DNA from: an uncultured Clostridia bacterium
GTDB lineage: Bacteria; Bacillota; Clostridia; UMGS1883
DNA: 64,000 nt
Assembly (NCBI GenBank): GCA_947629005.1
Contig: CANRCD010000001.1
Location: 285,550-349,549, forward strand
Direction of reading: 5' to 3'
The position numbers and the translations under genes are program-made. The notes below the pieces were generated by a model. It did no database searches. It was not told the origin of the DNA and saw only the letters and a list, made by a program, of their open reading frames with translations. Below are positions 8,682 to 16,870 of the stretch, piece after piece. The number at the start of each line of letters is the position of its first letter. The stretch's first letter is position 1.

Positions 8682-9221
8682 GTGTACTACGGCGAAATTA
8701 AAAACTGCGACATTGCCAACGGCGTTGGCGTGCGAGTTACTCTGTTCGTGTCGGGCTGCACAAATCGCTGCAAGGGCTGTTTTCAGCCACAGACGTGGGA
8801 CTTCAATTTCGGCAAGCCCTTTACCGGCGAAACTGAGGACGAGCTTATACGTCTGCTCAGCCCGGGCTATATACGCGGGCTGACCATCCTCGGCGGCGAG
8901 CCCTTTGAACCGGTGAACCAACCGGCGCTTGTACAGTTGCTGCGGCGCGTAAGAGCCGAGCTGCCAAAAAAAGACGTTTGGATTTTTTCCGGCTTCCGAT
9001 ACGACGACGAACTCACCCGCGAGGGAGCCTATCCCTGCCGTACCGAAACGGAGGAGCTGCTTTCTCTTTGCGATATTCTGGTGGACGGCCGCTTTGAGGA
9101 GGATAAAAAGAACATCAGCCTCAAGTTTCGCGGCTCGGAAAACCAGCGCATAATAGACCTTAACGAGACTCGCCGTCAAGGTAAGGTAGTCCTTTGGGAC
9201 GAGCGGGGCTCGGATAATTAA
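8682..9221 (+). CDS. nrdG: Anaerobic ribonucleotide reductase activating protein
   Basis: 179 residues, radical-SAM family. CTNRCKGC (CxxxCxxC) near residue 28 binds the [4Fe-4S] cluster, and ILGGEPFE is the family's glycine-rich SAM motif. It generates the glycyl radical on NrdD. GTG 8682 is preferred because AAGGAG ends 8 bases before it and the protein then begins MYYGEIKNCDIANG as in homologues; GTG 8673 overlaps the ribosome site. Transcription ends at the hairpin at 9242. Confidence 0.96.
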   Translation: MYYGEIKNCDIANGVGVRVTLFVSGCTNRCKGCFQPQTWDFNFGKPFTGETEDELIRLLSPGYIRGLTILGGEPFEPVNQPALVQLLRRVRAELPKKDVWIFSGFRYDDELTREGAYPCRTETEELLSLCDILVDGRFEEDKKNISLKFRGSENQRIIDLNETRRQGKVVLWDERGSDN

Positions 9222-9241
9222 GCCTTCCTTTATTTTAAATA

Positions 9242-9289
9242 AAACACGGCAAAGCAAGGGCCAAATGCTCACGCTTTGCCGTGTTTTTT
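9242..9289 (+). terminator. Intrinsic terminator after nrdDG
   Basis: Stem AAACACGGCAAAGC (9242-9255) pairs with 9273-9287 and is followed by a T-run TTTTTTG. Confidence 0.88.
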
Positions 9290-9351
9290 GCGGAATTTTT
9301 TACGACGCGCGCATATCGCGGCGCCGCAGTCAACAGAAAGTTCTTTTCATG

Positions 9352-9939
9352 TCAGCCTTCCTTCAGTTCGCTGACGGAATAGTCACAGCCGCCCGTCTCC
9401 TCGGCGAGGAGAACTGCCTCATCGGCGCTGCCCGCGCAAACGAACAGGGTAAGGCATTTTTCCAGAATAAAGCCCTCGTCGGAAGCCTCTCTCATCGCCG
9501 CTATCAGGCTGTCGTAATAGCCGTAGGCGTTATAGATGACGATGGGCTTTTCATGGCGGCCGAGCTGTTTAAGGGTCAAAATCTCAAAAAACTCCTCATA
9601 AGTGCCAATGCCGCCCGGAAGAATAATAAAGGCTTCTGCGGATTCCTCCATGAGGCGCTTGCGTTCACGCATGTCCTCGGTGAGCGTTAGCTCGTCACAT
9701 TCGGGATATATGGACTCGATGTCCTCATCCTTGAAAAACCTCGGGATAATGCCGTGAATATGCGCGCCTCCCCTCTTGGCTCCGCGGGCAGCGGCTCCCA
9801 TGAGGCCCCTCGCCCCCGCGCCGAAAACCATGCCGTGCCCGCGGCGGGCCAAAGACTCGCCAAGAGCCTCGGCAGCGGCAGTATATTTTTCGTCAATGCG
9901 CGGCGAAGCCGCGCCGTAAACGCAAATGCTTAGCGCCAT
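9352..9939 (-). CDS. LOG-family nucleoside monophosphate phosphoribohydrolase
   Basis: 195 residues, the normal size. It carries the family signature PGGIGTYEE (about residue 95) with the catalytic Glu, after the nucleotide-binding GAGARGLMGAAARG. LOG proteins release a nucleobase and ribose 5-phosphate from nucleoside monophosphates (cytokinin activation in plants); in bacteria the physiological substrate is usually unknown. ATG 9939 follows GGGAGG; an in-frame start at 9966 lacks a good site. It is a single-gene unit with its own promoter at 9971-9999. Confidence 0.9.
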   Translation of the reverse strand: MALSICVYGAASPRIDEKYTAAAEALGESLARRGHGMVFGAGARGLMGAAARGAKRGGAHIHGIIPRFFKDEDIESIYPECDELTLTEDMRERKRLMEESAEAFIILPGGIGTYEEFFEILTLKQLGRHEKPIVIYNAYGYYDSLIAAMREASDEGFILEKCLTLFVCAGSADEAVLLAEETGGCDYSVSELKEG

Positions 9940-9970
9940 ATTGTGTCCTCCCTGAAATCTTATCATTTAT

Positions 9971-9999
9971 ATTATACCCGTATTTTGCCGTTTTGTCAA
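9971..9999 (-). promoter_or_regulatory. Sigma-70 type promoter for the LOG gene
   Basis: On the minus strand TTGACA, 17-bp spacer, TATAAT, a consensus match. Confidence 0.85.
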
Positions 10000-10001
10000 C
10001 A

Positions 10002-10032
10002 AAAACAAAAGCCGGAGCAAGGTCCGGCTAAA
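10002..10032 (-). terminator. Intrinsic terminator of the CNNM/CorC gene
   Basis: Stem AGCCGGA (10010-10016) with TCCGGCT (10023-10029); read on the minus strand it is followed by TTTTGTTTTTG. Confidence 0.82.
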
Positions 10033-10052
10033 AATGCAAAAACCAGCTTCTT

Positions 10053-11309
10053 CTACTCCTCTTTCTTTTCTTTCGTTCCCACAAACACCTTTACCGAAAG
10101 GACGCGGTTCATGTCGGCGCGGTTTATAACTATGCGCAGGTGCTCGTAATTAAAGCTTTCGCCCTCGGAGGGAATCTTGCCAAGCTGGTGCGCGGCAAAG
10201 CCTCCGACAGTGGTTATGTCGTCCACGGGCTCGCCGTCAAGGTCGAATTTCTCAAAGAAGTCATCTATTCCGGCCGCGCCGTCAACTATGTAAACGGTGT
10301 CGGTGATTTTGCGGAATTCGTAAACCTCATCGTCGTGCTCGTCATATATCTCGCCCACAAGCTCCTCAAGCACGTCCTCCAGCGTCACAACGCCAACGGT
10401 GCCGCCGTATTCGTCCTGAACAATAACCATGTGGCTCTTGCTGTCCTGAAGGAGCTTCAAAAGGCGCGAGACTTTCATCTCGGCAAATACGTACGTGGCC
10501 GGACGGACAAGCTCGTTCCAGCTAACGCCCTCGTTTTGACCGAAAAAGTCCTTCTGATGAAGTACGCCGCAGATGTCGTCGGGGGTATCGTCATATACGG
10601 GCAAACGCGAAAAGCCGGTGTTGTTGAAAACCTCGGCCACCCTTTCGCGGCTCCAGCTTATGTCAACGCCCTCCATATCGACGCGCGGAGTGAGGATGTC
10701 GGTAACGTCAAGGTCATAAAACTTGACGGCGTTTTTGATTAGCTCGCCCTCCTGCTCCTCTATCTCGCCGTCCTCGGTAGCTTCGTCAACCATGGTGAGC
10801 AGCTCCTGCTCGGTTACAGAATCATCCTCTCCGCCTATATGGGATGAAATGAATCTTTGCCATGTATTGAACACGGCGGCCAGCGGCGTAAGAAGGAACG
10901 ACACAAACGACAAAATTGGCGCTGCAAAGCGCACAAAGCCGTCCGGGCGGCGTTTAGCCATGGTTTTGGGAGTTATCTCACCGAAGATGAGCACCAGTAC
11001 CGTCATTACCACGGTAGACACCGTTACGCTCAAATCCTGATTGCTGATAAGGTGGGCGAAAAGCACCGTTGAAAGAGAGGTCGCAAGAATATTGACTATA
11101 TTGTTGCCGATAAGTATTACCGAGAGCAGTTTGTCATAGCCGTCGGCCATGCGCAGGATACGCTTAGCCTTTTTGCTGCCCTCATCGGCCTCGTTCTTCA
11201 TTTTTATCCTGTTAAAAGCGAGGAACGCCGTCTCGGACGAGGAAAAGAATGCCGAGAACAATATCAATACCGCTATTGCTGCAATTTGCAGCAACGTACT
11301 GCCGTCCAT
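10053..11309 (-). CDS. CNNM/CorC (HlyC-like) transmembrane CBS-domain transporter
   Basis: 418 residues. An N-terminal DUF21/CNNM membrane domain (about 1-190, opening LLQIAAIAVLILFSAFFSSSETAF) is followed by two CBS domains (about 205-330, DILTPRVDMEGVD and VSRLLKLLQDSKSHMVIVQDEYGGTVGVVTLED) and a C-terminal CorC/HlyC domain (DDFFEKFDLDG). Such proteins export Mg2+ or related cations, with the CBS pair binding nucleotides; the name hemolysin is historical. ATG 11309 starts the conserved part and AAGGAG lies 12 bases upstream. It has its own promoter and terminator and is divergent from the AraC gene at 11470. Confidence 0.92.
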   Translation of the reverse strand: MDGSTLLQIAAIAVLILFSAFFSSSETAFLAFNRIKMKNEADEGSKKAKRILRMADGYDKLLSVILIGNNIVNILATSLSTVLFAHLISNQDLSVTVSTVVMTVLVLIFGEITPKTMAKRRPDGFVRFAAPILSFVSFLLTPLAAVFNTWQRFISSHIGGEDDSVTEQELLTMVDEATEDGEIEEQEGELIKNAVKFYDLDVTDILTPRVDMEGVDISWSRERVAEVFNNTGFSRLPVYDDTPDDICGVLHQKDFFGQNEGVSWNELVRPATYVFAEMKVSRLLKLLQDSKSHMVIVQDEYGGTVGVVTLEDVLEELVGEIYDEHDDEVYEFRKITDTVYIVDGAAGIDDFFEKFDLDGEPVDDITTVGGFAAHQLGKIPSEGESFNYEHLRIVINRADMNRVLSVKVFVGTKEKKEE

Positions 11310-11358
11310 TAAGGACACCATCTCCTTAAAAATATAACTCCATTGTATATTATTGTGA

Positions 11359-11387
11359 ATTATATCATATTTATCCACGCTTGTCAA
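11359..11387 (-). promoter_or_regulatory. Sigma-70 type promoter for the CNNM/CorC gene
   Basis: On the minus strand TTGACA, 17-bp spacer, TATAAT. It lies back to back with the promoter at 11407-11435. Confidence 0.85.
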
Positions 11388-11406
11388 GACAAAAATACGC
11401 TTTTTC

Positions 11407-11435
11407 TTGACATGAGAGTCAATATATGATAGAAT
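11407..11435 (+). promoter_or_regulatory. Sigma-70 type promoter for the AraC-type regulator
   Basis: TTGACA, 17-bp spacer, TAGAAT, about 35 bases before the start codon at 11470. Confidence 0.78.
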
Positions 11436-11469
11436 AACAGTGTATTTTTGAGTAAAGGAGGGCCGTGCC

Positions 11470-12249
11470 ATGGCAAATGGATTTTCCTGCTCGGGAGCCG
11501 GTTACAACAAGTCGGAGCACGACGGAATATACTTCCGCTGGACAGGCGCGGACTACCTTCTGCTATACTTCTCCTCCCCCGCTCTGGTGGCCGGAGCCGA
11601 AACCGCGCCAAACGCCATGCTTGTCTACGGCCCGAATGAAACGCGCGATTACGGCAGCTGCGGCGGCTTTGTGAACAGCTACTGCACGTTTTCGCTGCCG
11701 GCGGAGTCCTTTGACGGCTTTGGCCTTAAAACCGGCACGGTTTTTTATCCGGACAATTTCAGTACAATAAACAAGCTCTTAAAAAAAATCACAGAAGAAC
11801 GCGCATTTTCCCGCCCGCTAAGCGAAAGCATGATTTACGCGCTGATTTTGCAGCTTCTGGCCGAAACTGCCCGTGGGCAAATCTCCGCCGAGGAGCCCCG
11901 CGCAGGCAAGGAGCAGCAGCGAAAGCGCCGCTTTGAGGAGATACGCGAGGAATACCTTTCGGATCTTGTCAATCCGCCGGAAATAAAGGAGCTGATAAGC
12001 GAGGAGTTTTTCTCTCCCTCACAATTTTACAGGCTTTACAAAAAGTATTTCAGTGTGACGCCCAACGAGGATTTGCTTCGGGCGAGGCTGGACTACGCCA
12101 AGGATTTAATGCTGAAAACCGAGCTCAGCACCGCCGAGATTGCCGCCATGACCGGCTTTAAGACGCCGCTGAACCTTTACCGCTGCTTTGGCAAGCGGTC
12201 AGACTGTACGCTTAAGGAATGGAAGAGGGCGGCGAAAAATAGGGAATAA
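11470..12249 (+). CDS. AraC-family transcriptional regulator
   Basis: 259 residues. The N-terminal half is a divergent cupin-like sensor, and the C-terminal 100 residues form the paired HTH domain (FFSPSQFYRLYKKYFSVTPNEDLLRARLDYAKDL, then STAEIAAMTGFKTPLNLYRCFGKRSDCTLKEWKR). ATG 11470 follows AAAGGAGG with ideal spacing. No sugar gene is adjacent, so the target is unknown; the divergent CNNM gene and the downstream GNAT unit are the only neighbours. No clear terminator was seen immediately after it. Confidence 0.88.
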   Translation: MANGFSCSGAGYNKSEHDGIYFRWTGADYLLLYFSSPALVAGAETAPNAMLVYGPNETRDYGSCGGFVNSYCTFSLPAESFDGFGLKTGTVFYPDNFSTINKLLKKITEERAFSRPLSESMIYALILQLLAETARGQISAEEPRAGKEQQRKRRFEEIREEYLSDLVNPPEIKELISEEFFSPSQFYRLYKKYFSVTPNEDLLRARLDYAKDLMLKTELSTAEIAAMTGFKTPLNLYRCFGKRSDCTLKEWKRAAKNRE

Positions 12250-12380
12250 TTTATACATAGCGGCGATCTGCAAAAGCGCAGAGCTTCCATACGGTGCGCG
12301 CGGATTCCATGGTATTACAGGGCCCCTTACGGCCGCCTAAATTGACAGTTACTATTTTTTCAAAAAATCCCGAAAGCGTA

Positions 12381-12409
12381 TTGACTTTTTTGAATATCCA
12401 TGCTATAAT
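12381..12409 (+). promoter_or_regulatory. Strong sigma-70 promoter (extended -10) of the attenuated GNAT unit
   Basis: TTGACT (12381-12386), 17-bp spacer, TATAAT (12404-12409) preceded by TGC, an extended -10. The expected start near 12416 leaves a leader of about 155 nt before the GNAT start codon. Confidence 0.85.
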
Positions 12410-12433
12410 ATGTGTATCAAGCAAAGAAAGCGA

Positions 12434-12488
12434 GGTGGACAAAATGAGTAACTTAACACTGATAAAGTCAACTGCCATTTTGTCCGCT
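12434..12488 (+). promoter_or_regulatory. Leader hairpin enclosing the leader-peptide ORF
   Basis: GGACAAAATG (12437-12446) is a perfect reverse complement of CATTTTGTCC (12476-12485). Wobble and GC pairs extend the stem to about 12434-12446/12476-12488. The 5' arm contains the ribosome site and ATG of the leader peptide, so translation of the leader must melt the stem. An alternative pairing exists: CTGATAAA (12459-12466), inside the leader ORF, with TTTATCAG (12534-12541), which would break the 3' arm of the terminator at 12521-12557. Confidence 0.7.
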
Positions 12489-12494
12489 GTCTAA
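12444..12494 (+). CDS. 16-residue leader peptide of the GNAT gene
   Basis: The ORF encodes MSNLTLIKSTAILSAV and has a good ribosome site (GAGGTGG, 5 bases before ATG 12444). It begins about 28 nt after the predicted transcription start and ends 27 nt before the terminator stem. Position, size and the surrounding hairpins are those of a ribosome-sensing leader, as with erm, cat and other antibiotic-inducible genes. I do not recognise the peptide itself. The peptide probably acts in cis by positioning the ribosome, not as a product. Confidence 0.7.
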   Translation: MSNLTLIKSTAILSAV

Positions 12495-12520
12495 TATAAC
12501 GTTGCTTCTTAGATCAGCTT

Positions 12521-12557
12521 AAATGCCCTTGATTTTATCAGGGGCATTTATTTTTTG
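12521..12557 (+). terminator. Attenuator (intrinsic terminator) directly before the GNAT gene
   Basis: AAATGCCCTTGAT (12521-12533) pairs with ATCAGGGGCATTT (12537-12549) over 13 pairs with one G-U, a 3-base loop and then ATTTTTT. It ends about 15 bases before the GNAT ATG and after the promoter, so the gene can be expressed only by readthrough or antitermination. Confidence 0.88.
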
Positions 12558-12571
12558 AAAGGGGCAGCAAA

Positions 12572-13483
12572 ATGAAGGAAATCATTACAATTCAAACCAG
12601 CAGATTTTTATCGAACGAACTGGCGGAAAAAATTGTCTATGCGCAATGGAGAGGAACTCAGGTCAATCGTTCAATGCGGTATGTATTTGACGAGCTCGTC
12701 AACCACAATGACTGTTTTGACGCAGTGGCTGTAAACTCAAATAACGATGTGGTTGGAAGGCTTCACTGCGTAAAAAATGAAATCAATCCTAAACTTTGGT
12801 ATTATGGGGATCTGTTTGTCATACCGGCTTACAGGCGGATAGGGATAGCCTCTCAATTGGTTCGGGCGGCAATGAGCCGCTTATCCGAAATGGGCGCAGT
12901 CTCACTTTGCTGTTATGTGGAGCCGGACAATATTCCAAGCCGAAATCTTCAGTTATCACTCGGTTTTTCACAGCAGCCGTTCAGGGCCTTCAACAATTTT
13001 ATAAACGACGGAGAGATAATGTACGAGGCAATGGTTTCGAATATTCTCACAGTTATACCTGCCACAGCAAACGAGGCCTATTTTGTGGGAATATTATTTG
13101 CTCAAAACAAAAGAAAGCTGAACACGGAGGATAATATAAGCTTGAGTGAATGGAAAGAGCTGCTTTCGGCAGATGATACCGACGAAAAGCACTTTCTTGT
13201 ATTAAAGGGTGCCATGCCCGTCGCATATATGAAGCTTAACGGACTTGAGAGCACAAGCGAAGCGTGGATATCCATGCTTTTTGCAGCAAAAGATTTTCAG
13301 CATCAGGGAATCGGTTCTTTCGCCATAAAATATGCGGAAGAATATATAAGGGCAAAAGGGATTGCCGCAATAGCAGTTCAAACCGATAAAGACAATTTGC
13401 CCGCGCAAAACTGCTATTTGAAATGCGGATATTCGGTTTTTGAAAAAGGGGCAAAAATAAAATTTCGCAAAATACTCATTTAA
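12572..13483 (+). CDS. Tandem GNAT-domain acetyltransferase under attenuation control
   Basis: 303 residues with two GNAT folds. The first (about 1-160) has LFVIPAYRRIGIASQLV and NIPSRNLQLSLGF; the second (about 165-303) has MLFAAKDFQHQGIGSFAIKY and NLPAQNCYLKCGY. Both keep an acetyl-CoA pyrophosphate loop of the R/Q-x-x-G-x-G/A type. The substrate is unknown. Expression behind a leader peptide and terminator is typical of genes that respond to ribosome-targeting drugs, so self-resistance or drug acetylation is a reasonable hypothesis, not shown. The gene is visibly richer in A+T than its neighbours, suggesting transfer. ATG 12572 follows AAAGGGG. Confidence 0.85.
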   Translation: MKEIITIQTSRFLSNELAEKIVYAQWRGTQVNRSMRYVFDELVNHNDCFDAVAVNSNNDVVGRLHCVKNEINPKLWYYGDLFVIPAYRRIGIASQLVRAAMSRLSEMGAVSLCCYVEPDNIPSRNLQLSLGFSQQPFRAFNNFINDGEIMYEAMVSNILTVIPATANEAYFVGILFAQNKRKLNTEDNISLSEWKELLSADDTDEKHFLVLKGAMPVAYMKLNGLESTSEAWISMLFAAKDFQHQGIGSFAIKYAEEYIRAKGIAAIAVQTDKDNLPAQNCYLKCGYSVFEKGAKIKFRKILI

Positions 13484-13532
13484 GTATTTACATAAAGCCC
13501 ATGCTCATTCGGAGCAGGACTCAACTCCCATG

Positions 13533-13570
13533 CATTAAAAAAAAGCGTATCATTTAACGATGATACGCTC
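13533..13570 (-). terminator. Intrinsic terminator between convergent GNAT genes
   Basis: AGCGTATCAT (13544-13553) pairs with ATGATACGCT (13560-13569). On the minus strand a run of eight T's follows, so it mainly ends the gene at 13584; on the plus strand the following T-rich stretch is weaker. Confidence 0.82.
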
Positions 13571-13583
13571 TTCCATATTTCGT

Positions 13584-14051
13584 CTACAAAATCTTTTCCA
13601 TGCCTATCTTCTGCGGGGTAAGGCCGCATTTTTCATAAAAACGCAGAGCGCTCTTATTTTCGTACCACACGTTCAGCGTGACGTTATAACAGCCTATCTC
13701 CTTGGCGTAGCCCAGCACGTGCTCGTAAAGGGAGCGGCCTATATGCTTGCCGCGAGCGGTCTCGTCCACGCAGAGATCGTCGATGTAAAGGGTCTTTATG
13801 TCGGTCAGCACATTATCGCCGATATGCTGCTGAAGCACGCAGAAGGCATAGCCCAAGACAACTCCGTCCGCCTCGGCAACAAACACGGGGCGGCTCTCGT
13901 CGGCCAAAATGCCGGCCAGCTCTGCGTCGTTATATTTGCGGCAGCCGGGCTTAAACAGGTCGGGCCGGCCCTTGTGGTGAACCATAAGCACCTGATCCAG
14001 CAAATCCGCGAGGCGCGGTATGTCCTTAATTTCCGCTCGTCTTATTACCAT
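13584..14051 (-). CDS. GNAT-family N-acetyltransferase
   Basis: 155 residues, a single complete GNAT fold: IRRAEIKDIPRLADLL at the N-terminus, LYIDDLCVDETARGKHIGRSLYEHV as the acetyl-CoA motif, and NVWYENKSALRFYEKCGLTPQKIGMEK at the end. The substrate is unknown; the C-terminal pattern is common in protein- or polyamine-type acetyltransferases. ATG 14051 follows AAGGAG. The hairpin at 14069-14092 separates it from serA upstream, so it may be read by partial readthrough or from an unseen promoter. Confidence 0.88.
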   Translation of the reverse strand: MVIRRAEIKDIPRLADLLDQVLMVHHKGRPDLFKPGCRKYNDAELAGILADESRPVFVAEADGVVLGYAFCVLQQHIGDNVLTDIKTLYIDDLCVDETARGKHIGRSLYEHVLGYAKEIGCYNVTLNVWYENKSALRFYEKCGLTPQKIGMEKIL

Positions 14052-14062
14052 TTTTTCTCCTT

Positions 14063-14092
14063 GTAAAAGCGGCCCTCCTTGCGGAGGGCCGC
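14063..14092 (-). terminator. Hairpin terminator after serCA
   Basis: GCGGCCCTCC (14069-14078) pairs perfectly with GGAGGGCCGC (14083-14092) around TTGC. On the minus strand only four T's follow, so termination may be partial. Confidence 0.7.
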
Positions 14093-14102
14093 ATACCGTA
14101 TC

Positions 14103-15269
14103 TTATTTTATTACCCTAACTTTGATAACGCCGTCAAGTCCGGCAATGCCGGCGGCGAGAGCGTCAGCGTCGCCGCAGACGTCCATGATGGTGTAGGCGT
14201 AGTCGCCCTTGCTCTTGTTGACCATGTTCTCGATATTAATGCCCTTTTCGGCAAAGGCATTGCTGAAACGGGAGAGCATATTGGGAACATTCTTATGCAA
14301 AATGGTTATCCTGTCAAACTCGGTTCTGGGAAGCTCACAGTTGGGGTAGTTCACGGAATTGATGATGTTGCCGTTTTCCATGTACTCAATGAGCTCCTGC
14401 GCGGCCATAACGGCGCAGTTGTCCTCGCTCTCGGCGCTCGAAGCGCCCAGATGAGGAATGGCGATGACATTCTCCATTTCCAGAACCTCGGCGTCGGGGA
14501 AATCGGTCACGTAGACGGATACAAGCCCTACCTCAAGAGCGGCCTTAAGGGCGGCGTTATCGACCAACCCGCCGCGCGAGAAGTTGAGGAGCTTCGCGCC
14601 CTTCTTGACGGAGCTCTTAAACACCTCAGCGTTCATCATGCCCTTTGTATCGGGCAGCAGTGGCAGGTGCAGGGTGATGTAATCCGCGCCGGAAAGCGCA
14701 TCCTTGAGCTCCTTGGCGATGGTAATGTGGCTGTCGAGACTGAGAGCCGACTTCACGGAAATGAAGGGGTCGTATCCTACAACCTTCATGCCGAGCGAGT
14801 GAGCGGCGTTGGCCACAAGCACGCCTATCGCGCCGAGGCCCACCACCGCGAGGGTCTTACCCTTTATCTCGCAGCCGGCGAAATTACTTTTGCCTTTTTC
14901 AACGAGCTTGCCCACGGCGTCGCCCTCGCCCTTAAGGGTTTGAGCCCAGTTCACGCCGTCAACGATTTTTCTCGAGGCGAGGAGCAGGCCGGCAACGGTC
15001 AGTTCCTTAACTGCATTGGCGTTGGCGCCGGGAGTATTGAATACAACAATACCCTTTTCGCTGCACTTATCAAGCGGAATGTTGTTCACTCCGGCGCCCG
15101 CGCGGGCTACAGCCGTGAGAGACGCGGGCAGTTCCATCTCGTGCATGGAAAAGCTGCGCAGGATTATGCAGTCGGGATCGGCGCAGGAATCGCTTATCTC
15201 ATACTTGTTTTTATCAAAATTATCAAGGCCGCAAGCGGCAATCTTGTTCAATGTCAGCAGCTTATACAT
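14103..15269 (-). CDS. serA: D-3-phosphoglycerate dehydrogenase
   Basis: 388 residues. The NAD-binding core contains VGLGAIGVLVANAAHSLGMKVVGYDP, ARAGAGVNNIPLDKC and the catalytic-histidine region VIAIPHLGASSAESEDNCA. A C-terminal ACT domain (about 320-388, ILHKNVPNMLSRFSNAFAEKGINIENM) is the likely site of serine feedback. It oxidises 3-phosphoglycerate in the first step of serine synthesis. The short form with one ACT domain is common in Firmicutes. ATG 15269 follows GTGAGGT, 10 bases after serC ends, so serC and serA form an operon. Confidence 0.96.
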   Translation of the reverse strand: MYKLLTLNKIAACGLDNFDKNKYEISDSCADPDCIILRSFSMHEMELPASLTAVARAGAGVNNIPLDKCSEKGIVVFNTPGANANAVKELTVAGLLLASRKIVDGVNWAQTLKGEGDAVGKLVEKGKSNFAGCEIKGKTLAVVGLGAIGVLVANAAHSLGMKVVGYDPFISVKSALSLDSHITIAKELKDALSGADYITLHLPLLPDTKGMMNAEVFKSSVKKGAKLLNFSRGGLVDNAALKAALEVGLVSVYVTDFPDAEVLEMENVIAIPHLGASSAESEDNCAVMAAQELIEYMENGNIINSVNYPNCELPRTEFDRITILHKNVPNMLSRFSNAFAEKGINIENMVNKSKGDYAYTIMDVCGDADALAAGIAGLDGVIKVRVIK

Positions 15270-15279
15270 CTAACTTACC

Positions 15280-16362
15280 TCACTTATTTTCGGCTTCAAA
15301 CTTCTTCATGAACTCTACCAGAGCCACAACGCCCTCCTTGGGCATTGCATTGTAAATGCTGGCGCGCATACCGCCGACCGTGCGGTGGCCCTTGATGTTG
15401 ACGAAGCCCGCGGCTTTTGCCTCCTTGACGAATTTGGCGTCAAGCTCCTCGTTGCCGGTAACGAAGGGAACATTCATAAGCGAGCGATCCTTGGGAACGA
15501 CGGTGCCCTTAAACAGCTCGGAGCTGTCAAGGTAGTCGTAAAGTATCTTGGCCTTTTCGACGTTTATCTTCTCCATGGCCTCAATGCCGCCCATCTCCTT
15601 GAGCCACTCGAGCACCAGCTTGCATATATATATGCACCAGCAGGGAGGAGTATTGTAAAGAGAGCCGTTGTCGGCTTGAATTTGGTAGTTGAGCATGGTG
15701 GGAGTGATATCCATCTGCCTGCCAAGAAGGTCGTCGCGAATAATGACAATAGTTACGCCCGCGGGAGCCACGTTCTTCTGAGCGCCGGCATAGAGCAGGC
15801 CAAATTTCTTAACGTCAATCTTCTGAGAAAGGATGCAGGAGGAAATATCGGCCACAAGCGGCACGCTGCCGGTATCGGGCAGTTCGGTATATCTTGTGCC
15901 GTAAATTGTGTTGTTGTATGTAATATGGAAGAAATCGGCCTCCGGATCGAAGGTAGAGGGGTCAAGCTCGGGAATGTAGGTAAAGGTCTTATCTGCGCTG
16001 GAAGCAACGCGATTCACCTTGCCGTATTTCTCAAACTCACTCGCGGCCTTCTTAGACCACTGTCCCGTAATAACGCAGTCGCACTTGCCGCTGCCGGTCA
16101 TAAGGTTCATGGGTATCATAGCGAACTGAGTGGACGCGCCGCCCTGAAGGAAGAGAACCTTGTAGTTGTCGGGTATCTCCATAAGCTCGCGAAGAAGGGC
16201 CTCGGCCTCTTTAATGATAACGTCATACTCCTTGCTTCTGTGGCTCATCTCCATAACGCTCTGACCGCTGCCGCCCTGATCAAGAAGCTCAGCCTGCGCT
16301 TTTTCAAGCACGGGAAGCGGGAGCATACTGGGGCCCGCCGAAAAATTGTAAACTCTGGACAT
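15280..16362 (-). CDS. serC: Phosphoserine aminotransferase
   Basis: 360 residues, the usual length. It opens [25 protein letters not shown] and shows the PLP-lysine region [21 protein letters not shown]. It transaminates 3-phosphohydroxypyruvate to phosphoserine, the step after SerA, in the cytoplasm. ATG 16362 follows AAAGGGG and the consensus promoter at 16395-16423. Confidence 0.97.
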   Translation of the reverse strand: MSRVYNFSAGPSMLPLPVLEKAQAELLDQGGSGQSVMEMSHRSKEYDVIIKEAEALLRELMEIPDNYKVLFLQGGASTQFAMIPMNLMTGSGKCDCVITGQWSKKAASEFEKYGKVNRVASSADKTFTYIPELDPSTFDPEADFFHITYNNTIYGTRYTELPDTGSVPLVADISSCILSQKIDVKKFGLLYAGAQKNVAPAGVTIVIIRDDLLGRQMDITPTMLNYQIQADNGSLYNTPPCWCIYICKLVLEWLKEMGGIEAMEKINVEKAKILYDYLDSSELFKGTVVPKDRSLMNVPFVTGNEELDAKFVKEAKAAGFVNIKGHRTVGGMRASIYNAMPKEGVVALVEFMKKFEAENK

Positions 16363-16394
16363 AACGTTTCCCCTTTTCTTTTATAGTCTTATAT

Positions 16395-16423
16395 ATTATA
16401 CCGCTTAAAGCCTGATTTGTCAA
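16395..16423 (-). promoter_or_regulatory. Sigma-70 consensus promoter for serCA
   Basis: On the minus strand TTGACA, 17-bp spacer, TATAAT, about 30 bases before the serC start. Confidence 0.88.
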
Positions 16424-16444
16424 CTGTTTTCTTCATTTTATCAA

Positions 16445-16807
16445 TTATTTGACGGTTTTCGTTAAAGCGAAAACAATTTCGCGCACGCCCGCCGCCGCTA
16501 CAAAGCCGCCGAACACTCGCCGCAGCAGCTCCGCCGGCAGCCGCACGGCCATGTACGCCCCCAAAAGCGAAAATAAAATTCCCGAAGCGGCAAGTCCCAG
16601 AGCCGGACGGAAGGCCACGTTTTTGTTTTTGATATGGATAATGAGCGCCGCCGCGGCCGTGGGCAGGAAGTAGCATAGATTCACGGTCTGCGCGGCGTGC
16701 TGCCCCACTCCCTCAAGAATGGTAAGGGCGGGTATCAATATCATCCCTCCCCCCACTCCCATACCGCTCAAAATGCCCGCAAAAAAACCAATGAGAATTA
16801 TCATCAT
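16445..16807 (-). CDS. Half-size TauE/SafE permease, subunit 2
   Basis: 120 residues and four hydrophobic helices, about half the length of a standard TauE/SafE sulfite/organosulfonate exporter. The opening ILIGFFAGILSGMGVGGGMILIPAL is the family's glycine-rich first repeat, and it ends like the repeat's fourth helix (RRVFGGFVAAAGVREIVF). It lies directly downstream of a second half-size protein in the same direction, so the two probably pair as a heterodimer. ATG 16807 or 16804 fits GGTGAG; the GTG at 16828 is less likely. The substrate is unknown. Confidence 0.8.
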   Translation of the reverse strand: MMIILIGFFAGILSGMGVGGGMILIPALTILEGVGQHAAQTVNLCYFLPTAAAALIIHIKNKNVAFRPALGLAASGILFSLLGAYMAVRLPAELLRRVFGGFVAAAGVREIVFALTKTVK

Positions 16808-16870
16808 AAATCTCACCCACCTCCCCACTCATCATTCATAATTCTTCATTCATCACTCATTGTTCTGCAT

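Noticed and set aside
12251-12478. A 75-codon minus-strand frame over the leader region
   Set aside because: It reads through the promoter and leader hairpin, and has no ribosome site; the plus-strand leader explains the region.
14079-15311. A 410-codon plus-strand frame opposite serA
   Set aside because: SerA motifs on the minus strand are unambiguous; the plus frame is a shadow.
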